A stretch of DNA of 64,000 nt from an uncultured Bacilli bacterium (GTDB lineage: Bacteria > Bacillota_I > Bacilli_A > RF39 > UBA660), in contig CAKPKR010000006.1 in assembly GCA_934167465.1 (NCBI GenBank), positions 1 through 64,000 of the forward strand, read 5' to 3'. A program made the position numbers and the translations under genes. The notes under the pieces were generated by a model. That model had not been told where the DNA came from and did no database searches. It worked only from the letters and a program-made list of their open reading frames with translations. Positions 35,443 to 45,300 of this stretch are shown here, piece by piece (position 1 is the first letter of the stretch; each line of letters starts with the position of its first letter).

Positions 35443-35451
35443 GTTAAGTTG
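35443..35451. repeat. 9-bp target-site duplication, left
   Basis: GTTAAGTTG directly abuts the left IS end; the same nine bases abut the right end at 36654-36662. Confidence 0.9.
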
Positions 35452-36653
35452 TATGGTAATCGCTTAAAATTATTAAACATATCTATTGACAATCATTAAG
35501 ATTTGGTATTACTTCAAAAATAAGTCTTTCTATTTTTGAAAAATCTAATACATAATTAGTTAATTTCCTTTTTAAAGGTACCTTCCCAAAACTATCATCT
35601 AAACTTGCTAAATTAAATACAATCTTTCTTAGTATTGATAGATTATTGATACTATTTCCAATTCTATTTCTTGAATGGTCTTCATCTAGAATTACATCTA
35701 ATCTCCAATGTAATCCACACTCAGTATTCCAATGATCTCTTATTACTTCTTCTAATCTTTTAATATCTATTTCATAATCTATAATGTAATAATTTTCTGT
35801 TATTGTTATTTCTTCATTTATCATTGTTTGGATTTTTGTATATGCTATCGCTTTTACCATTTTCCACTTCTTCCATAATCTTTTCCTATTGTTTTATAAT
35901 ATTTTATATTTTTATTACCATATAAATTATATTGTTTATTAAAATACTTTTTTATATCTTTTAATAATTGCTTTTGGTTTTCTTTTACTTTTAATGCATA
36001 ATGCCCACCTTTATCAACTATTTTATTAACTATTTTTTCTTGTACTCCTATTGAATCTATTGTTATAGTTGCTCTTGTAATATCTATTAAATCTATCAAA
36101 TCTAGTATTGTGGTTATTTCATTTGATTTACTTTTATTTGACCTATTGAAATACCTATATCTCCTAAAAAGGCAGAAACTATATATGGTATATTTCCACC
36201 TTGTATTTTATTTGTTGCGCTTTTCACTGTTTTACCGTCGATACTTATCTTTTTACCTGTTTTATTTTTTACTATCTCGCTTATCCATTCAATAAAGATT
36301 TCCATAAACTTTTTACTATCTATTTGAACATATAAATCTGATAAACAATCATGTGATGGTGTTCCATTTTTTAATCCTAATAATTTATTGAAATATTCTT
36401 CTTTTAATTTCATAAAATATGCAATATCAACATAATCGGTTTGTCCACATAGTATTGTATAAATTGTCATTATTAAAATATCTATTAATTTATATTTTTT
36501 CCTCTTATATCTCTTGGATCTTCTAATACTTCAAATTGTTCAAATAAACTCATCTATACCATCTCCTAGTATAATTGTAGCTTATCATTCTATTATTTGG
36601 TAACTTATTTACTTTTTTTACACTTTTTTTAATAATTTTAAGCGATTACCATA
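35452..36653 (-). mobile_element. ISAs1-family insertion sequence, complete ends, dead transposase
   Basis: 1,202 bp bounded by perfect 26-bp inverted repeats (35452-35477 and 36628-36653) starting TATGGTAATCGC, and by the 9-bp direct duplication GTTAAGTTG. Size, terminal repeat length and duplication length suit the ISAs1 family. It carries one transposase gene broken by frameshifts. Inserted just upstream of the promoter of the gene at 36707. Confidence 0.88.
35483..36553 (-). pseudogene. ISAs1-type transposase, three frameshifts
   Basis: Starts MSLFEQFEVLEDPRDIRGK, then shifts at an A-run near 36490. Resumes with ILIMTIYTILCGQTDYVDIA and ISIDGKTVKSATN (DDE catalytic Asp region), shifts near 36120, resumes with ITIDSIGVQEKIVNKIV..GGHYALKVKENQ, and shifts again near 35857 into ITITENYYIIDYE and HWNTECGLHWRLDVILDEDHSR, holding the catalytic Glu region. 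Intact length would be about 350 residues. Cannot transpose by itself. Confidence 0.9.
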
Positions 36654-36662
36654 GTTAAGTTG
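36654..36662. repeat. 9-bp target-site duplication, right
   Basis: GTTAAGTTG next to the right IS end; its last three bases plus CAA form the TTGCAA -35 of the next promoter (with one preceding T shared). Confidence 0.9.
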
Positions 36663-36688
36663 CAACAAAGTCTATCGTATGTTATAAT
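36660..36688 (+). promoter_or_regulatory. Promoter of the small two-gene unit
   Basis: -35 TTGCAA (36660-36665), 17-bp spacer, -10 TATAAT (36683-36688), then AGGAGG before the ATG. Confidence 0.75.
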
Positions 36689-36706
36689 AACCCCAGGAGG
36701 AAGATT

Positions 36707-37054
36707 ATGACAAATGGAGAAAAAATATTCAAAATTGAAAAAATACGAAAATATGAAAAAGAAATATCCAATGAAGATAAAAAAATCGTAAGAATAACAT
36801 TTTCAACAGGTCTATCAGCATTAGTAGCGGCACTTTCTTTTAGTATCTCTTTAAATGAAAAAATGCAAGTTATACCAATTTTTGCATATACAGAATTTTT
36901 ATTTGGTCTTATAAACTCTGCGTGTGTTATAACTCAATTAAAAGATTTATTAAAATCAATTAATAAGAAAACATTACTAAATATTAGAATTGAAACCATA
37001 AATGATGAATTAGAATTTGATAAATATGAAGAAATTAGAGGATTAAAAAAATGA
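36707..37054 (+). CDS. Small membrane protein, unknown
   Basis: 115 residues with CCAGGAGGAAG before ATG. A charged N-terminus (1-27), two hydrophobic helices (about 28-48 and 55-75), then a charged C-terminus. No family recognised. Overlaps the next gene by four bases (ATGA), so the pair is co-translated. It lies inside the segment bounded by the 34-bp repeats. Confidence 0.6.
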   Translation: MTNGEKIFKIEKIRKYEKEISNEDKKIVRITFSTGLSALVAALSFSISLNEKMQVIPIFAYTEFLFGLINSACVITQLKDLLKSINKKTLLNIRIETINDELEFDKYEEIRGLKK

Positions 37055-37281
37055 TAATAGATATTAAAGATATTTTAACATTAGATGATAATAACGACTA
37101 TGTAGTAATAAGCAAAACAACTTATGAAAGTAAAACATATTATTATCTAGTTGATAATAATAATAATAGTAATTTAAAATTTTGTTATGAAAAAAATGAT
37201 TCATTAGTTGAACTTGAAGATAAAGAATTAACAACAAAATTATTACCTTTATTTTTAAAAAGTATTGAAAAAACATTTTAG
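37051..37281 (+). CDS. DUF1292-like small protein
   Basis: 76 residues. The pattern ILTLDDNNDYVVISKTTYESKTYYYLVD, then acidic strands, resembles DUF1292 (YrzB) proteins of Firmicutes, whose role is unknown. Cytosolic. Translationally coupled to the membrane protein. Its stop lies in the terminator stem. Confidence 0.5.
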   Translation: MIIDIKDILTLDDNNDYVVISKTTYESKTYYYLVDNNNNSNLKFCYEKNDSLVELEDKELTTKLLPLFLKSIEKTF

Positions 37282-37302
37282 AAAGAGAAAATGTTTTTTT
37301 TG
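37271..37302 (+). terminator. Terminator of the small two-gene unit
   Basis: AAACATTTT-AGAAAGAG-AAAATGTTT then T's. The TAG of the upstream gene is in the stem. Confidence 0.8.
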
Positions 37303-37337
37303 TAATTTAATAATTCGATTACGTTTTATAAAAAAAA

Positions 37338-37371
37338 ATTATAACAAAAGAAAAAACCTTTTACAAGGTTT
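37338..37371. repeat. 34-bp direct repeat, copy 2 = tRNA-Ser terminator
   Basis: Identical to 35285-35318. Located 11 bp past the 3' end of tRNA-Ser, where it acts as its terminator (hairpin plus T-run on the minus strand). Confidence 0.85.
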
Positions 37372-37381
37372 AAATTCTAAA

Positions 37382-37472
37382 TGGCGGAGTAGAGAGGATT
37401 TGAACCTCCGCGCCAGTTGCCCGACCTACACCCTTAGCAGGGGCGCCTCTTCAGCCTCTTGAGTACTACTCC
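37382..37472 (-). tRNA. tRNA-Ser (GCT)
   Basis: 91 nt with encoded CCA. Acceptor GGAGTAG/CTACTCC, anticodon loop CTGCTAA giving GCT, long variable arm typical of tRNA-Ser, T-arm GAGGTTCAAATCCTC. Confidence 0.95.
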
Positions 37473-37534
37473 AAACACTACGATTATAATTTTACATTAT
37501 AATCATAATAATGTCAAGGTGTTTTATTAAACAA

Positions 37535-37957
37535 TTATTCCAAATCTTTATTGTAATCACTAGTTTGATAATTTCCAGGACAACTCAAATAAGTTTTATA
37601 TTCTTTCTTTTGTCTATTATAAACAACATAACCAGTACATTCTTTATTATTTTTAGGATCAACTACTTTTTTGATATATCCATTTCTAATTAAATTATTT
37701 AATTTTATTATAACAGTATCTTCTGTTTCACTATTATTATATAACTTTGCCTGTTCAGTTATTCTATCTTCCAATTCAATATAGTCTCCAATATCAGTTT
37801 TATCTCCAGAAATTATAGGATCAATAATTGGCTTTTTATTTTCCTTATTCATCAATTGATTGCATAAGATTATTACAATAACTAAGCAGACAAAAAAAGC
37901 TAAAAGAAATAATAAAAATTCATTTAACCCCCACCCTTTATTATCTAATCTTTTCAT
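37535..37957 (-). CDS. Pseudopilin-like membrane protein
   Basis: 140 residues. The N-terminus MKRLDNKGWGLNEFLLFLLAF has the layout of a type IV prepilin: short basic leader, Gly8, then a hydrophobic helix with Glu at position +5 after the predicted cut. The C-terminal domain is small and soluble with two cysteines (KECTGYV, YLSCPGN) that could form a disulfide. No pilus assembly genes are in the window, so this is a family-level guess. Follows a GAGGTG ribosome site and lies between nrtR-like and tRNA-Ser. Confidence 0.5.
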   Translation of the reverse strand: MKRLDNKGWGLNEFLLFLLAFFVCLVIVIILCNQLMNKENKKPIIDPIISGDKTDIGDYIELEDRITEQAKLYNNSETEDTVIIKLNNLIRNGYIKKVVDPKNNKECTGYVVYNRQKKEYKTYLSCPGNYQTSDYNKDLE

Positions 37958-37966
37958 ATTTCACCT

Positions 37967-38626
37967 CTAAAATATATCTATATTACTTTCTAATTCTTTA
38001 AATCTATATAATTTTGCAGGCCTACCATTTTTAATATTATTTTTATCGCCTGTATCTTCTAATATATCTAAATTAATCAATTTTTTTCTAAAATTTCTTC
38101 TATCTAATTTTTTAGCAAGTATCTCTTCAAATACCGCTTGTAATTCAGGCATTGTAAAATCACTTGGAAATAGTTTTTTTAATAATTCGACATTTGTTAA
38201 TTCTTTTCTTAAATAATTAATAGTATCTTTTAAAATATCACCATGATCATATACCATCTTTGGTAACTCATTTATTGGAAACCAAGCTGATTCAAAATTT
38301 CTTTTGTGCTTTTTTAATAATAGCGTTTGATTATCAACTAACCCAATTAAAGAATTACCTAATATTCTATCATTAGGAAGTCTATCTATTTTACTAAAAA
38401 CATTGCATTGTTTCAAATATATATTCTCTATGCCTGCCATCTCATTAATTGTGTATTTAGCGCATTCTTCAATTGTTTCTGTGATCATAAGCAGATTACT
38501 TGGAAGCATCCAATATCCCTTAAATGGTTCTTCTTCTTTTCTAAATAATAGAACATTTAATTTTCCTTTAGAAATTGTAAACAAATTAACTAAAACTTCA
38601 ATTTGATTAATATATCTATTGTCCAT
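37967..38626 (-). CDS. NrtR-like Nudix-related transcriptional regulator
   Basis: 219 residues from the ATG after GGGTGAAAAA. The Nudix-fold half (YINQIEVLVNLFTISKGKLNVLLFRKEEEPFKGYWMLP) has a degraded Nudix box: NLLMITETIEECAKYTINEMAG lacks the GG and RExxEE residues. The C-terminal winged helix (FTMPELQAVFEEILAKKLDRRNFRKKL) is the NrtR signature. NrtR represses NAD-metabolism genes in response to ADP-ribose. No NAD genes adjoin, so the target is unknown. Confidence 0.85.
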   Translation of the reverse strand: MDNRYINQIEVLVNLFTISKGKLNVLLFRKEEEPFKGYWMLPSNLLMITETIEECAKYTINEMAGIENIYLKQCNVFSKIDRLPNDRILGNSLIGLVDNQTLLLKKHKRNFESAWFPINELPKMVYDHGDILKDTINYLRKELTNVELLKKLFPSDFTMPELQAVFEEILAKKLDRRNFRKKLINLDILEDTGDKNNIKNGRPAKLYRFKELESNIDIF

Positions 38627-38676
38627 TTTTTCACCCGTTTCACATCTAATTATAGTAATTTTTACACAAAATGTCA

Positions 38677-38704
38677 ATTAAAAAGAGAGTTTACAACTCT
38701 CTTA
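38677..38704 (-). terminator. rpoBC terminator
   Basis: Palindrome AAGAGAGTT-GTA-AACTCTCTT followed by T's. The rpoC TAA is in the stem. Confidence 0.85.
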
Positions 38705-41700
38705 GTTCATTAATTCTTCTTCTAATACTTCTAATGGTTCACTATTTATCATACTTTTCTCTAATTCATAAGTACAATCACGATATTCTCTAGCACCTGT
38801 TCCAGCTGGAATAAGTTTACCAATGATAACGTTTTCTTTTAGACCATTTAAATGATCTACTTTACCATGAATTGCAGCATCAGTTAAGATTCTTGTAGTT
38901 TCTTGGAATGATGCAGCAGATAAGAATGAATCAGTTTCAAGAGAAGCTTTAGTTATACCTAAAAGCACTGGTTTACCTGTAGCAGGTACTTTTCCATTTA
39001 AAATCAATTCTTTATTAACTTCTCTAAAATGATTTATATTAACCATTGTTCCTATTAAGAATTCAGAATCACCACTAGTTACAATCTTAATCTTAGAAAT
39101 CATACGTTTAGCAATAACCTCAACGTGTTTATCAGAAATATCAACACCTTGAGAACGATAAACTTTTTGAATTTCAGATAAAATATATTGTTGAACTGTG
39201 ATTGGATCTGTCACTACTAATAACTCTTTTGGACTAATAGCACCATGAGTAAGTCTTTGTCCTGATCTAACTTCATCACCTTTGTTAACAGCTAATTTAG
39301 CACCATAATTTGAAGTATGTTGTTTAACTTCAACATCATTTTTAACACTGATAATGAATTTACCATTTTCTTCAACTATTTCAGATACAATACCATTTAT
39401 TTCAGATATAGTAGCTTTTCCTTTTGGATTTCTTGCTTCAAATAACTCTTGAACACGAGGAAGACCTTGTGTAATATCGTCTCCAGCAACACCACCTGAA
39501 TTAATTGTACGCATTGTAAGTTGGGTACCTGGTTCACCAATTGATTGGGCAGCCATAATACCTACGGCTTCACCTAATTCAACAATTGAACCAGTTGCTA
39601 AATTACGACCGTAACAATGTCTACAAACACCATTTTCACTCTTACAAGTAAGTAGAGTTCTGATTGATACTTTTGTTATTCCGGCATCTATTATCTTATC
39701 AGCAATAGCTTCTGTAATATATTCATTTTTATCAATAATTGTTTCTTTTGTTTCTGGATTGATAACTTTTTTATTAGTATATCTACCAACGATTCTATCT
39801 CTTAATGATTCAATAACTGTACCATCTGTATTATAGAATGTTTCAACTACAACACCTTCATCAGTACCACAATCTTCATATTTAACAATAATATCTTGTG
39901 ATACATCAACTAAACGACGAGTTAAATATCCAGCATCGGCAGTCTTTAGGGCTGTATCAACGAAACCTTTTCTGATGGCATGGGTACCTGTAAAGAATTC
40001 AGATACACTAGCACCATCCATAAATGAAGATTTAATTGGAATTTCGTCTGGCTCACCAGTTGGTTTAGACATTAATCCACGCATACCTGCCATTTGGTTG
40101 TAGTTACTCATATTACCACGAGCACCTGAATCAATCATAATTGAAATTGGATTATCTTTATTTTCTTTAACAATATTTGAAAGTTCATCAGCGATTTGAT
40201 TTTTAGCATCATTCCATGTACTAACAACTTTTTCATATCTTTCTCTATCAGTAATAAGGCCACGTTTAAATTGCTTATTTATTTGTGCAACTTTATCGGA
40301 AGCATTATTTAAAATTTGTTCTTTATCTTGTGATGGAATAATATCTCCAATACCAATTGATATACCTGATAATGTAGATTCTTTAAATCCTAAATCTTTC
40401 ATCTTATCAAGCATAATTGAAGTTTCAGTTGTATGATATCTTTTATAAATTTGAGCAATTAATTTAGTTAATACTTTTTTACCAAAAGGTTTAACTAATT
40501 CCATTTCACTAATTGCTTCTTTTATATTTGTTCCCATTGGTAAGAAATACTTACTTGGAGTAATACCAGTAATATTTTCATCAGTACCTTCATTAATATA
40601 TTGGAAACTGTCTGGGAATATTTCATTAAATTTTAATTTACCTACTGTAGTAACTAAATATTTTTTACATTGTTCTTCAGTAAATAACTTATGTTTAAAT
40701 GATTTTGCAGGTATAGCAATTCTTGTATGTTGAGTGATTTCTCTTCTTTCATAAGCCATTAATGCTTCATTAGGATCTTTAAATACTCTACCTTCTCCTA
40801 CTTCTCCTGCTTTTTCAATAGTAATATAATAGTTACCTAAAATCATATCTTGACCTGGAGTAACAATTGGATTACCATCTGATGGTTTTAAGATGTTGTT
40901 AGCACCTAACATAAGAATTCTTGCTTCTGCTTGAGCTTCTTTACTAATAGGTACGTGAACAGCCATTTGATCTCCATCAAAGTCGGCATTAAATGCTGCA
41001 CAAACAAGTGGATGAAGTCTTATTGCTCTACCATCAATTAATTTAGGTTCAAATGCTTGAATACCTAATCTATGTAATGTTGGAGCACGGTTTAACATAA
41101 CTGGATGTTCTTTTATTTTTTCTTCAACAATATCCCATACTCTAGGATCTTGATTTTCAATCATTCTTTTAGCAGCTTTAATATTAGTTGCTATTTCTTT
41201 AGAAACTAAACCATTAATAACATGTGGTTTAAACAATTCTAATGCCATTTCTTTAGGAATACCACATTCATACATTTTTAAAGTTGGACCTACAACGATA
41301 ACTGAACGACCACTATAGTCAACACGTTTACCAAGTAAGTTTTGACGGAATCTACCTTGTTTACCTTTTAGCATACTAGATAAGGATTTTAAAGGTCTAT
41401 TTCCTGCTCCTGTGATATTTCTTCCACGTCTACCATTATCAAATAAAGCATCTACGGCTTCTTGAAGCATACGTTTTTCATTTTGAATAATTATTGATGG
41501 TGCACCTAATTCCATTAATTTTTTTAAACGATTATTTCTGTTGATAACACGTCTATATAAATCATTTAAATCGGATGTTGCAAATCTGCCACCATCTAAT
41601 TGAATCATTGGTCTAAGTTCTGGTGGAATAACTGGAAGAGCATCTAGTATCATCCATTCAGGTCTATTTCCTGATTCTAATAATGCATCTAATACATCTA

Positions 41701-42334
41701 ATCTCTTAACTAATCTTACTCTTTTTTGACTAGTTGGATCTTTAATTTCTGCTATTTCTTTATTAATTTTAGCAACTTCTTCTTCTAAATTAACTTGAGT
41801 AAGTAATTCCTTAATAGCTTCAGCACCCATTCCTACTCTGAAACTATTTCCATATTTTTCATAATATGCTCTATATTCTTTATCACTTATTGTTTGTTTT
41901 TTCTCTAAAGGTGCAGTACCCGGATCTAAAACAACATATGAAACAAAGTATAAAACTTCTTCTAGTTCTCTTGGTGACATATCAAGAACTAATCCCATTC
42001 TTGAAGGTACACCTTTAAAAAACCAAATATGTGAAACTGGTGTAGCAAGTTCGATGTGACCCATACGTTCACGACGAACTTTGCTTCTTGTTACTTCGAC
42101 ACCACATCTATCACAAACAATATTTTTATATCTTAATCTTTTATATTTACCACAACTACATTCAAAATCTTTAGTTGGTCCAAATATTTTTTCACAGAAC
42201 AAACCATCTCTTTCTGGTTTTAAAGTACGATAATTTATTGTTTCGGCTTTTTTTACTTCTCCATAAGACCAAGATCTAATTCTTTCAGGAGAGGCAATTG
42301 ATATTTTTAATCCTTCAAAATTATTAACATCCAT
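38702..42334 (-). CDS. rpoC: RNA polymerase beta-prime subunit
   Basis: 1210 residues. N-terminal zinc site CSCGKYKRLRYKNIVCDRCG at about 59-78, the catalytic AFNADFDGDQMAVH with three Asp, bridge-helix region near AIRKGFVDTALKTADAGYLTRR, and second zinc site CKSENGVCRHC. Normal length for Firmicutes, without large insertions. Start overlaps the rpoB stop by one base. Confidence 0.98.
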   Translation of the reverse strand: MDVNNFEGLKISIASPERIRSWSYGEVKKAETINYRTLKPERDGLFCEKIFGPTKDFECSCGKYKRLRYKNIVCDRCGVEVTRSKVRRERMGHIELATPVSHIWFFKGVPSRMGLVLDMSPRELEEVLYFVSYVVLDPGTAPLEKKQTISDKEYRAYYEKYGNSFRVGMGAEAIKELLTQVNLEEEVAKINKEIAEIKDPTSQKRVRLVKRLDVLDALLESGNRPEWMILDALPVIPPELRPMIQLDGGRFATSDLNDLYRRVINRNNRLKKLMELGAPSIIIQNEKRMLQEAVDALFDNGRRGRNITGAGNRPLKSLSSMLKGKQGRFRQNLLGKRVDYSGRSVIVVGPTLKMYECGIPKEMALELFKPHVINGLVSKEIATNIKAAKRMIENQDPRVWDIVEEKIKEHPVMLNRAPTLHRLGIQAFEPKLIDGRAIRLHPLVCAAFNADFDGDQMAVHVPISKEAQAEARILMLGANNILKPSDGNPIVTPGQDMILGNYYITIEKAGEVGEGRVFKDPNEALMAYERREITQHTRIAIPAKSFKHKLFTEEQCKKYLVTTVGKLKFNEIFPDSFQYINEGTDENITGITPSKYFLPMGTNIKEAISEMELVKPFGKKVLTKLIAQIYKRYHTTETSIMLDKMKDLGFKESTLSGISIGIGDIIPSQDKEQILNNASDKVAQINKQFKRGLITDRERYEKVVSTWNDAKNQIADELSNIVKENKDNPISIMIDSGARGNMSNYNQMAGMRGLMSKPTGEPDEIPIKSSFMDGASVSEFFTGTHAIRKGFVDTALKTADAGYLTRRLVDVSQDIIVKYEDCGTDEGVVVETFYNTDGTVIESLRDRIVGRYTNKKVINPETKETIIDKNEYITEAIADKIIDAGITKVSIRTLLTCKSENGVCRHCYGRNLATGSIVELGEAVGIMAAQSIGEPGTQLTMRTINSGGVAGDDITQGLPRVQELFEARNPKGKATISEINGIVSEIVEENGKFIISVKNDVEVKQHTSNYGAKLAVNKGDEVRSGQRLTHGAISPKELLVVTDPITVQQYILSEIQKVYRSQGVDISDKHVEVIAKRMISKIKIVTSGDSEFLIGTMVNINHFREVNKELILNGKVPATGKPVLLGITKASLETDSFLSAASFQETTRILTDAAIHGKVDHLNGLKENVIIGKLIPAGTGAREYRDCTYELEKSMINSEPLEVLEEELMN

Positions 42335-45300
42335 TAATCTTCAGCCCCTTCCATAGCTTCCAATTCTTCAATTGGAGCGTCTTCTATATCATCAAAATCA
42401 TCAAATTCATCTTCTTCATCTTCAACTATTTCATCATCTACAGGTAAATCTTCTGTAGTTTCAAATTCATTTGTTGATAAATAAGAATCTTCATCTGATG
42501 CTTCTAATTCTTTTAAGTCAACAAATTTTCCTTCTTCGTTTAGAACTGTTATATCAAGTCCTAAAGCTTGAAATTCTTTAGTCAATACTCTAAAGCTTTC
42601 TGGAATACCAGATGCAGGAATTGGAGTACCTTTTACTAATGATTCATAAACTCTAACACGACCTACAACGTCGTCAGATTTAATTGTCATCATTTCTTGT
42701 AATACATGAGCAGCACCATATGCATATAATGCCCAAACTTCCATTTCTCCAAATCTTTGTCCACCAAATTGTGCTTTACCACCAAGTGGTTGTTGTGTTA
42801 CTAATGAGTATGGACCAGTTGATCTAGCATGTAACTTATCATCAACCATGTGGTGAAGTTTAATCATATACATTACACCAACAGAAATTCTGTTATCGAA
42901 TTTTTCACCTGTACGTCCATCATATAACCAACTTTTTCCATCTTCTTCTAATCCAGCTTCTTTTAAGGCATCAAGAATTTCTCCTCTTGTAGCACCATCA
43001 AATACTGGAGTAGCCATATAAATTCCTAATTGTTTAGCAGCCATTCCTAAATGCATTTCTAAGATTTGACCTAAATTCATACGAGATGGAACTCCAAGTG
43101 GATTTAATAAGATATCAATTGGTTGACCATTTGGTAAATATGGCATATCTTCTTCAGGTAATACTAAAGAAATAACACCTTTGTTACCATGACGTCCGGC
43201 CATCTTATCTCCAACTGTAATTTTTCTCTTTTGAGCAATATAAACTCTAACTATTTTAGAAACACCAGCTGGTAATTCATCACAATCCTCTTTAGTAAAT
43301 ACTTTAACATCATGAACAATTCCAGCACCACCATTTGGAACTCTAAGTGAAGTATCTCTAACTTCTCTTGTTTTTTCTCCAAATATAGCATGTAATAATT
43401 TTTCTTCGCTAGTAAGTTCAGCCATTCCTTTAGGAGTAACTTTGCCTACTAAAATGTCATCATTTTTAACTTCTGTACCGATACGAATAATACCATTTTC
43501 ATCCAAGTTTTTACGAGCTTCTTCACTTATGTTAGGAATATCTCTTGTAAATTCTTCTGGTCCTAATTTAGTATCGCGACATTCGATTTGGTAATCTTCT
43601 ATATGAATTGATGTAAATACATCATCTTTTACTAATCTTTCATTTAATATTACAGCATCTTCATAGTTATAACCATTAAAGTTCATAAATGCTACTGTAA
43701 CGTTTTTACCTAAGGCCATTTCACCTTTTTCAGTTGATGGTCCATCTGCTATTATTTGTCCTGCTTTTACTTCATCACCAAGTCTTACGATTGGAACTTG
43801 ATGATAACAAGTACCAGCATTACTTCTTTCATATCCATTTAAGTAATATGTATCCATGCCACCTAAAGTTTTAACTATTATTTTTCTAGCATCTACATAG
43901 TCAACTACACCATTTCCGTTTGCTATTACGACTGCACCAGAGTCTTTAGCCGCTACTCCTTCAACACCTGTTCCTACAAGTGGAGCTTCTGCTTGTAATA
44001 ATGGGATTGCTTGACGTTGCATGTTAGCACCCATAAGAGCACGTTTACCATCATCGTGTTCCAAAAATGGAATACCTTGTGTTGATATTGATACTGCTTG
44101 TTGTGGAGAAACATCCATATAATCAACTTTATCAGCATCTAACATCATATTCTCACCACGATATCTAACTGGAACTGTATCAGATACTATTCTACCATCT
44201 TTATCAATTTCTACAGCAGCTTGAGAAATATAATATTCTAATTCTTCATCAGCTGTCATATAAACAACTTCATCTGTTAATTTTCTATCTTTTATTCTAC
44301 GATATGGAGTCATTATAAATCCATAATCATTAATTCTTGCATAACTTGCTAAAGAAGTTATAAGTCCAATGTTAGGTCCTTCTGGAGATTCAACTGGACA
44401 TAATCTACCATAATGTGATGGATTAACGTCACGTACTTCCATACCAGCACGATCTCTTGATAAACCACCAGGTCCTAAAGAAGATAATCTTCTTTTGTTT
44501 GAAAGTTCTGCGATTGGATTTGTTTGATCCATGAATTGAGATAATTGACTACTACCAAAGAATTCTTTGATTGAAGCTGTAAGCGGTCTAATATTAATTA
44601 AAGTTTTAGGAGTAACTTCAGTTATTTCTTGAGTACTCATTCTATCTCTAATTACTCTTTCAATTCTTGAAATACCAATTCTAAATTGATTTTGTAATAA
44701 TTCACCTACTTGACGAACACGTCTATTAGATAAATGATCTATTTCATCAAATGAACCAATACCTTCTAATAAATTTAAATAATAAGATACTGATGCATAG
44801 ATGTCAGATATTGTTAATCTCTTTTCTTCAATTGTAGGATCGTTACCAATAATGTTAATAATCTTTTTAGAATCTCTTGGTGAATAAACTTTAATTATTT
44901 GAACTTTATTGTAAGTATCTAATTCATTATTAATTAAAACTTCTTTAACACCATATCCATTAGCTAAGATTGGTTTTAATTCTTCTAATACTTCTTTTGT
45001 AATATTAGTTCCTTTTTCAAATGTTTTTTCACCATCTTTAATTGTTTCAGCTAAAGTTAAACCTAATAATCTATCTGTAACATTTAGTTTTCTATTAAAT
45101 TTATATCTACCAACCTTTGATAAATCGTATCTAAAAGCATCAAAGAATCTAGTGATTAATTGATTTTTAGCACTGTCTAATGTAGATGGTTCACCTGGTC
45201 TTAATTTAGAATGAATATCAATTAATGATTCATCTGTATTTTTGTTTGTATCTTTTATAATTGTTTTTTCTAAATATTCATTTTCACCAAATAAATCAAC

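Noticed and set aside
37968..38626. Active Nudix hydrolase
   Set aside because: The Nudix box lacks the GG and RExxEE residues; the C-terminal helix-turn-helix points to an NrtR-type regulator.
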